A stretch of 64,000 bases of DNA from Zygnema cylindricum (Eukaryota > Streptophyta > Zygnematophyceae > Zygnematales > Zygnemataceae), in assembly GCA_037447655.1 (NCBI GenBank), contig JBBHKE010003466.1, positions 62,001 through 126,000 of the forward strand, read 5' to 3'. Positions 55,818 through 64,000 of the stretch are shown here, in pieces (the first letter of the stretch is position 1; every line of letters begins with the position of its first letter). The notes under the pieces are model-generated. The model was not told the origin of the DNA. It worked only from the letters and a program-made list of their open reading frames with translations, and did no database searches. The translations under genes and the position numbers were made by a program.

Positions 55818-58800
55818 TGATACCTAAATCCCTTTCCGGCTCTCCTTCCACTTGTCAAAACGAATGACCTAAATAAATGCCAGAAACTCTGATCAGTTGA
55901 GGTTGCAAGATAGAAATGGCAGCATTAACCTGGCTGCAACAAACGCTTTAATACGGGCTACTTATTTTCCTTAGTAATTGCTCCAATCAGATATAAGTTT
56001 TTCGACCATGGGGCATGAGTAACTAGCAAAAAAGGAAAGGAATGTAGAACTCTTAAAATAAATTAAAATCGATGTCCGACCAACATCATAGAACATCATG
56101 AAAGCACTCATGTAAGTACTCTCTTGGTTGCAACATCATAAAATATATTGTGCACAAAAGTACTCTAGATGACTTGCCTTCAGCTCAGAAAGCCGACTGC
56201 ACAAAGAAATATGAGCGCTACGTCGCAAATATAAACAAGTTCAGGAACAGAAGGGATGAAAATTCTAGATGAGATTCAGCTGAGTCGTGGACTTGGTTAA
56301 AACAGGGCCTCAACAGGATGAAAAATTTCGTCATAACCATAAGTGAGTTATATCAATGTTAGGTTGCAAGATCCAGACGTTGTCCTTCTAACAGTAGTTA
56401 GTCTCCTCTCAGCTTTAGTTTGTATTGAATAGAACTAAAAAATCTCATACATTTACCTTGAGTATCACACTTAAAAACGTTACTCTCATTAGACACCCGT
56501 GGCAAAAAAAGCAATTGTATGACAAACTCTTCACAGGTATTGCAATGCACAACAACAATGATGTCAAATTTTCACAAAAGACGCAATTACGCTAAACAAT
56601 AGAGAAAACAATGTACAGGTGTTTCATACTGGCTCGTCCAAAGAATAATCATGTGTAGAAAACAAAAAAATAGAACAATAAGCCTGACTTCTGTCTGCTT
56701 GACAATTTGGTTTCAATCATTTCGACAACGGGAAGAGATAAGTATAAACAATAGAATAACAGGTGTCAGTACCTACCTCAAAATGTATTTAAAACGGAGC
56801 CATTTGACAATACGTTCTAAAAACCATTTGTCTACCAGGCGCTATTCCTCTCCATGGCTGCTTTGAGCAGCTGCAAGAGGAGAAGGCCGCCGGAAGATGT
56901 CCCCAGAGTCAGGGCTCAGGAAAGGCATCAACAGAACTGGCCAACTGCAAAGTAAACGGTAAAGTGAGACAAGGAAAAATCGGACGGCAGAAAGGTGAGC
57001 ATCGCAGCGTGGCGGATGGGAACAGCATGTCGGTTACGGATAAAGTAGAATTGCATTTGGATATGGCCTATTCGGCAATGACGCTCAGAAATGCCAAAAC
57101 ACTGGCTATGATTTTACATGTAGTTGTTACAATTACTATGAGCTTGGAATGCGCCGTAAGTTTTCGTCAATACAAAACTGTACATAGAATAACATGCACG
57201 TACTGCGCTACATTGAACTGTACAGTACTGTACTATTCATTTGTATAGTACATACGAAAAACAAAAGAATGGGGAGTAGGTGTTCAGTAATTTACAAAAA
57301 ATGATTATTTTTCCATCATCGGCCAATCACGGCACATCCGATCACTACGTCCAAAGGTGGAGACCGTTACTCTAACCAAAACGTCCATCACATAGAAAGC
57401 CCTTCAAAAATCTGTGGACACCGTCCATCCTATTACTGTAACGACGCAATATTTGAACCGCAATTGGTGGTTCAAAATAATTCTCCTAAACCCGGTATCG
57501 CTAGAGGACTTTGAGTGCAGTGCAATCAGGTACGATAAAAGTTAAGTTTCCTTACCTTTTCGCACGTGCTACAAAAAATTGCTCCATCCACGTAGTGTAT
57601 CGTGAAACGTGCAGGATCTTTTAGCGCATTGAAATTTGTATTGCGTGCGATATGGCATCGCGATATTGAGTTTAGTTGGGCTTGGTTCGATACGAAGTCT
57701 CTCTCGTGTCACGATTGACTTTTTCTTGGAGTTTTTACACAACAACAGTAGGAATAATGTGTACGACTCGATAACGAGCGTTATATCACCAAGAGGTTTT
57801 GGACACCGTCTCCCGAAACGTGACTGTATATGGCGAAAGCTCCTACATTGTTCAATTTCTTCACTTGTGTTCCCTCTATGAGATTTGTCTTTTACTAACG
57901 TTCTATACCCAGCGGGATTCTGACTGGTTGATAGGCATCCAAATTAAAATTCATACTTCCGTAAATTGACAGGACTGCACGGAAGAGAAATCCAAGAAAC
58001 ACTAAATTCAACAGAAGAACAGACGTTACAACATCATGGCATCATTTCGAACACGAAAAATTCAGAGCAGTTTCAGACCAAATTTGCAATAGAACATTGT
58101 GTATCGCTATTAACGTTACTATTTTTCTCGCCACTTCAACCAGCACTCCTCCAAACACACATGTCCAATTACCATTTGCATACCGTCGACCACAAGGTAA
58201 GAATCTCTCGTTCCGTTATAACTGTCAGATTAGTTACCCAACAAGAGTGCGCGAGGAAAAAATGAGTATAAAATCTGAAGAAATATCACAGATAGTGAAA
58301 CACGGTGTCACATTCAAGAAGCAATTATAGATAGATTCCAAATTCACGCTCACAAAGCTCCAGATCTTCCGATCGATACAAGCTTTTAATTAATCAAGCA
58401 ACACGAGAATTTTTTTTTCCCCTAGCTTTCATTCTTTCCCTACGAGTCACTTTAAAATAACAAGAAAGTGCACCAGACTATAAAGAAAAATACGAAGGAG
58501 ATAAGGAAAGAACTTTGCATTTTTCCGGGCAAATAAATCATCGAAAATATTTTGCGAATGAACTAACAATTGGACAAAGTGAAGTAATAACTCTCTCCTT
58601 TCTCCATCTTCTCAAACAAAATCGAGCAACTAATTTTTTCCTATCCACACTTTACACTGTACAAAGCTTTTGCATTTGTCTTCCATAAACAAAATGTCAG
58701 TTTAGCCATTTTTGCTTCTGGCCCCAATCAACACACCTCTCCGCCCTCCCCCCCACGCCTCCCTCTCTCTCACTTTCTCCCTCTCTCACACACAAACGAT

Positions 58801-58847
58801 TGATTTTTTTTTGTTTTATACTCCTCAAGCAACCCCTCCCTTGTTAT
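55818..58847. other. Region between TIC100 and the LUL gene, no secure gene
   Basis: This must hold the TIC100 promoter and 5' leader and the 3' flank of the LUL gene, which are head-to-tail on the minus strand. Several short plus-strand frames end at good GT donors (57155, 58194) but could not be joined into a gene. Bases 57216-57250 are rich in TACAGTACTGTAC-type palindromes. Confidence 0.4.
57027..57155 (+). CDS. Candidate isolated exon, unknown
   Basis: ATG at 57027 opens 43 codons ending in GCC followed by GTAAGTTT, an excellent donor. The C-terminal half is hydrophobic (LAMILHVVVTITMSLECA). No downstream exon could be joined in phase and no homolog is recognised, so this may be chance. 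Confidence 0.2.
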
Positions 58848-61800
58848 TTACTTTACCATTTGCTGCCCTCCATGTTCTCTCTCTCCCTCTCCCTCTCCCT
58901 CTCCCTCTCCTAAACTTGGATGTTTCAAGTCATTACTCGAGTTTTTATTTTGTCCCGGAACTCTAATTTCCAACAAACGTTCGATGGTTTGTCGACAAAT
59001 GGGACATCGATTCGTTTGCGACCGGAGAACTTTGGCGCATTCACTGCACATACACTGATAAACAAAAGAAAAGGAAAAAAATAATGATTTTAAGCATGCG
59101 AGTATGAATTCAAAAGGTGAAAAGTGACTAGCCTAAATTTGTCGAGACCAAGCTAAAGGAAGAAGAATAAAGCGCAAAAAATGAAGAAAAAGAAAACAAA
59201 AAATACACATCATCTTTTCAGGAATGATAATATCAAGGGTAGTCCTACTTGTCCACATTTGAAATTAACACAAAAGAGAGACAGGGTGGAGAGAGAGGAA
59301 GAAGGAGAGCACTAGAAAAGGAGGGTAGGGAGGGTAAGTGTGAAAAGAGGAGGAGGCTGGGAAGAGAAAAAGAGTAGCATGCAAAACAAAAAGATCCCAT
59401 TTTAGTGTCCCATATTAAAACACATCGGAATAACGCATTATACACAGTACAAACACGGGTAAAATATACTTTCAAAGATATTTTTTCGCACCGTAACTAG
59501 CACGAATATTAAATTCCATGCCAAAAAAACATTGCAACCAATTAACCGGGTAATCAAAACCAATGCATGGCATATGTCCGCAATTTCGCGTTAATGCTAT
59601 TTAACCGTTAAAGGGTTAAAAAAATGTCTATTGTCGCCCATTGGAAAATCGTGACAGAGGAACAAAAACGCAAATTAGACATCTGTTGCATACATGAGAC
59701 ATCTACACTAGTAATAGAAGCCCGAAGCCCAGCAAGACTAATTGTCGTCGTAATGCACGGGAATGACATCTTAAAAGTGCATCATGTTGCTCTTTTTTAC
59801 AATACAGTATTCTTAGCACGATATGGTACGATATGCTATAGAATGTATAGTACAGTTTGCGTGTGTACAGCAGTATACATTACGGCTTTTTTACAGCTGA
59901 AATAATACAGTACCGCAAACCAGAGAAATGATGTAAAACTGAAATTATATAACTGAACTCCAAATATTCGTAGGTACTGGTATCCAGGACCGCAATAGGG
60001 TTAAGGGCAGGAATGGACTTGAGAGCGTTGGATGGACATTTATCCAACAAAAAGAAGTAGTTTTCAAGTTTTAAGGGCGGTAAAAAAAATTGGTGAACCA
60101 ACAAATAACTTTCACCATAAATAAAGATTTTTTTCTTAAGGTACATATCCAATATTGGCCCTGTATCAAATATTGAATTTTTCCCTTGATATTGATCAGT
60201 ATTAATATAATCCTACGTGTTTTTTTTTTAGGGCTGATTCTTCAAACGGTTCAAAAACAGCCGTGTCATTCGGAGCTGAATTAGAGTTAATAACACTAAC
60301 ATAAAACCCACACTAAATAATTTCTTTCCTCTAATAACGATTCACGGTGTAGTTTACCATTTATAAAAACAATGACAATTCTGCGATGATCACATAGGCA
60401 CCCAATCTACCCTCGAAACAAAAATTTAGAAGTGCCCCAATTGTAGGAAGCTTCCAGATCGATAATGCCTTCAAAAGCATACAAAACTACTACAGCTCTG
60501 AATATCCATGAAGTCATGGACTCTAATGCTATTTATCGTATCAGAAAATACTACAACACACTATCACTATTAGTGTAAAGGAAGTGATAGTGCAATTATA
60601 GAGTTAATACTAATTGAGCATAAGAAGACGTGGCGACTTGTAATCCACTCCATTAAGTGTTATTCAGACTATTTTTTGTGACTTTTGGTCAAAAAAAAGT
60701 CGCGGTTGAATTGGTGTTAACACCAATAGCAATGAGCAGTGTAAGATCGCAAAAATCCTGGTTCTAATACCAGCAAAGCTGTCTCTGCTTTTGGTAAAAA
60801 TATGGACGGCGGTACTATGAATTATCGGAAATTTTTGAATGTTCATCAAAGATTTGTGAAGACGCTTCAAATTCTGCAAGTAATGGACCATTCAGGAAAA
60901 TCATTTTTCGGGGAATCCAGGCACTTCTTTGCCGTAAAAAAACCCACAACAAGTCATTGGATACTGCTAAACAGAATGGTTTTTAAGCCATCAAAACTTC
61001 ATAAGAACCGTAAAAGCGCTAAAAAAAACTTAAAATGACAATTCCTCCAATTTACCGTACTATGTCCGTAATGCGTACATTAGTAGGCTATAACTCATGT
61101 AAATTAAAAGATCCCCTTTGTACTTTTTCTACCTTATGACTGTACATTCATGCATCGGTTTAAACCAGGTTTAATGTGATTGAAATGAACCAATCGGCTT
61201 TTCCGATCTCTCGAACTAATCCGGCTTTAAACTCTTAGCGAATTAATGAAACCAAACCGCCAAAAGAAACCAGTTTACTTTCGGTTTGGAGCAGTTTTTT
61301 GGCCCGATTGCCAGTCAGGTTGAGCTGGATTTGTTGAAGATTCTCTCAATAGAAGGGAATCATTAGGGCACTATTTTGCAACATTTGAAGTTATAAAGTA
61401 ATTATTGATATTCCTCATCGGTTGCCTAACTGACAATTGGTTTTTTTCGACCTACTACCGATAATCGTTTTATCGGCAGATATATTATTAGTCAACTTAT
61501 CAGCGATATATCGTGATACGTGATGATAATTTGCGCGCTTAGTGGTTTTGATATCTTTTTGTAACTTTTGTCAACGGCAATGACTTAGTATCCTTCTTAC
61601 AATTACAAATAGATATCCTTTTAGAAGGGTAAAGGTTTTGCCTCGCGACAGATGAATATATTTTTGCGGAATAAAGCTGTATTACTATTAAGTATTTTTG
61701 CCGCTTATCCACAATTACCTTAAACCAAACAACGCGTCACTTCTTTGTAATTTTAGAGGATTTCGACATAGTACTGATAATTATTCGGCAGCCATATATA

Positions 61801-63968
61801 CCACAATTTATGAGAGTCACACACCAATATTTTCAGTTAGCTGGACTGGTCAATAATCGATAATATCGTTAGTCAATATTGGTTTTGACTCACCACCCTA
61901 TGTGTAATACTAGAAATTATACATGCAAAAAATACTAGAGTTACAAACTCCACTAACTCCAAACTCCAGCAACCTACGGCTTTCCCTTGTACGTTACCTA
62001 TACGGTTACCGACAAAAACCGTAGATAACAATGTTTATAACGTTTAATGATAATGTTTATTGATAACTGGCATTACTTGAGGTACTCCCAATAATTTACT
62101 CCTAACTAAAAGTGACGCCAGTATTGCCCACAGTATAACCATACATTTGCTGTGAACTTATGTACCAACAATTTGACATTACTGTCCACCAAAATTTGCA
62201 CATTTATAATCTGTTGTTCTTCAATTCCAATATAAATCGAGTGTCCCAGTAACGCCAGTACCAAGAGTACTGTCTGTACACTAAGCTACTGGAAATACTG
62301 GAAGTAGTTTAACATGTATAATTATCCTATTACAGTAAACAAAGGCCGTATAAATGGGACATTATACTCCATCTCAGAGCTCGACAGATAATTCCGGCTC
62401 GATTTCTATTTTAGAAACAGTGAAAGTTCCACCCGAAAAGATTCTCTTGCATGCAGAGTCAACTCTCAGCAAGTGAACCAGGTTCTGTACGGTAAACCAT
62501 GAACCGCAATTAGAGTTAACAAATATATAGTTTAAGAACTGTTTTGGTGTTGATAATGCTCTGGTATGAATGACGTGGACGATTCAGGACCGCTCAAAAT
62601 TAGCGCATTTAAGAAGAAAACAATTAACGTTACTAATGCTATTTTATGTTCGGAGTCCAAGAAAACCAGGACCAAAAACTGTGACCGTTTCCGGCCCAGT
62701 ACACCATGAACCATTAGTTGAGCTAATAACTAACGCTATTTTAGAGCCGGTTTTTTTTGCCCTCTGGCCATAAACTAGCGTTAGTACTGATTGTATTTTC
62801 CTTAAACCCTGTTTCTTTAGAGCGGTCCAGAAACAACCACATCATTCAGAGTTGAAGTAGAGTACCAACCCTAGAATAAACCCCGCGCAAATAATTTCCT
62901 TACTCTACTATTGAACCACTGTGTACTAAATAAAGGGGACAGATATCGGCTTGACACCTTGTGACTTTATTCTCTTTGAATACTGCATTTTAAATCGCGC
63001 TTCCAATTTGAAAACAGAATAGGTTTGAACAATAATGCATCGACGGCATTCTGACTCTGCATCGACTATGTCTAAAATGACCAAAAAATAAACATCACTA
63101 CAAAAATCTCATTTAGTAAAAAGACATTCCTGAAGGCATCTCATTTATATGTAACTCGGACGTGAGACAGAATCTAACATTTACGAAGTTTACTCCATTA
63201 CAAGACGAGCACAAAAACTGACAGGTTTCGATTGTTAACATTCAATATTATTTATATCGACAGAGAATCTATCGCTTCCTTGTTTTCAAGAGTTTTGATT
63301 CAACTAAAACCCCCAAAACCAATCGCCAGTACTTTCTAGATATACGACTGAAAAGGCCTTTTCGTGCTAATCCTGTACATACTTGAGGAAAGCAAAATTT
63401 GGCAATAAGTGCGTCCTAAATAAAATGCGCTTCTACTTTTGCCAGAAATTGTAGGTCTAAAAACTGAATCCATTACACAATCTTATCTTTTGACTTATCG
63501 TGTTCCCACGGTAAGTCCAAAGTCCACATTAAATATTGTTTTCCATGTTGAACAAGTGCCGCAATTATCAACAACCGAAATTTACAGACGGGGACATCAT
63601 TTAAATACATCCAAATCAAGTTTAGCCGTTTTTACCTACCTCGAAGGCACAGTGAGTGAGATAACAAGCCATATGTTTCAACTTCACTGCAAAGAAACTT
63701 CGACAAACCTTCTTGTGTAGATATCATAGCTTTTTAAAACAACGTCAACTACTCTTATTAGTCATCCTGTACATTCCATTTTCAGATATAGATGAAACCA
63801 AAAATTACGTAAAAAAAAGGTTTTCTGAAAAAGAAAACAAACCATATGTCGACAAGGAAAAACGGTCGTATCTCGGAGTTCCGACATACAAATCACACAT
63901 TCCTTTCCTGTTTCCGAACCGCTTTCAGTTCCATTAGAACCGCTCCCTTGTTCTATGCCGTAAATTTC
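58848..63968 (-). CDS. LUL: LUL/LOG2-type RING E3 ubiquitin ligase, last two exons (partial)
   Basis: Plant LUL/LOG2 proteins (MGRN1 relatives) are membrane-associated RING E3 ligases. Two phase-0 exons are visible: 63843-63968 (QEIYGIE-like hinge, then [19 protein letters not shown]) and 58848-59054 ([32 protein letters not shown], tail, stop). The RING ligands are in order C-x2-C, C-x1-H, C-x2-C, C-x2-C, as in this family. The intron between them is 4788 bp. After the usual end of the family (about LLEIRV) the protein continues for some 37 residues, including a GE repeat coded by a GGAGAG hexanucleotide run and ending GGQQMVK. The N-terminal MGRN1-like domain lies beyond the right edge of the window. 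Confidence 0.93.
58870..58912. repeat. GGAGAG hexanucleotide microsatellite in the LUL coding tail
   Basis: On the coding strand GGAGAG repeats about five times and is translated as alternating Gly-Glu. It lies between the RING-proximal conserved end and the stop. Confidence 0.85.
59055..63842 (-). other. 4.8-kb LUL intron filled with MITE remnants
   Basis: Right ends of family A (ATAACGATTCACGGTGTA, ending 60351; AATAGCAATGAGCAGTGTA, ending 60743) and a copy at 62700-62925 are seen. A purine tract lies at 59270-59365. Bases 61430-61900 carry repeated TATCGATAAT-like words similar to the subterminal parts of the hAT-like element at 30272-31796. No exon was recognised. Confidence 0.6.
62700..62925. 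mobile_element. Diverged family A MITE in the LUL intron
   Basis: The left end TACACCATGAACCATTAG and right end TATTGAACCACTGTGTA are degraded family termini 226 bp apart. A similar left end (TAAACCATGAACCGCAATTA) at 62493 suggests a second copy directly upstream. Confidence 0.5.
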
Positions 63969-64000
63969 CTGAAACAAAAACGCAGAGATACTGTCAGCGT

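Overview
The window is nuclear DNA from a streptophyte (land plant or charophyte-grade green alga). The grounds are spliceosomal genes with GT-AG introns of 0.1 to 4.8 kb, two chloroplast inner-envelope import genes of plant type (HP30 and TIC100), a plant-type nucleoplasmin-like/FKBP53 immunophilin, a LUL/LOG2-type RING E3 ligase and a degenerate Ty1/copia element primed by a plant-like tRNA-Met site. I cannot name the species. Two runs of exactly 10 N (12929-12938 and 32202-32211) are scaffold gaps.

Layout. 1-15.4 kb is gene-free and full of mobile DNA: a TA-flanked MITE (661-925), a TA-flanked element split by a PIF/Harbinger-like element (1674-2917), a second Harbinger-like element holding another TA-flanked element and a 29-bp array (7046-8598), a broken copia provirus cut by the first gap (about 9696-12928) and an odd rearranged inverted repeat (13691-13846). 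HP30 (minus, 15398-19889) and FKBP53 (plus, 21051-27812) form a divergent pair sharing about 1.2 kb. 28-33.5 kb holds a 242-bp duplication and two hAT-like elements with 8-bp target duplications. A small intronless CGR1-type ribosome-biogenesis gene (33616-34140) follows. A metallophosphoesterase gene runs minus from 37662, with upstream exon(s) near 39.6 kb and a curious 91-bp tandem array made from an exon end. A minus-strand membrane protein of unknown function lies at 42446-43849. TIC100 (minus, 13 exons, 46925-55817) is complete. The last two exons of a LUL-type E3 ligase (minus, 58848-63968) leave the window on the right.

Function. Two genes serve chloroplast inner-envelope protein import by different routes: HP30 for proteins without transit peptides, TIC100 in the 1-MDa TIC translocon. 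Two others (FKBP53, CGR1) belong to nucleolar chromatin or ribosome biogenesis. These neighbourhoods are probably coincidental but are listed for checking.

Exon coordinates were worked out by hand from reading frames, splice dinucleotides and intron phases. For HP30, FKBP53, TIC100 and the LUL exons all phases close. The 5' ends of the metallophosphoesterase and the membrane-protein gene remain unsettled.
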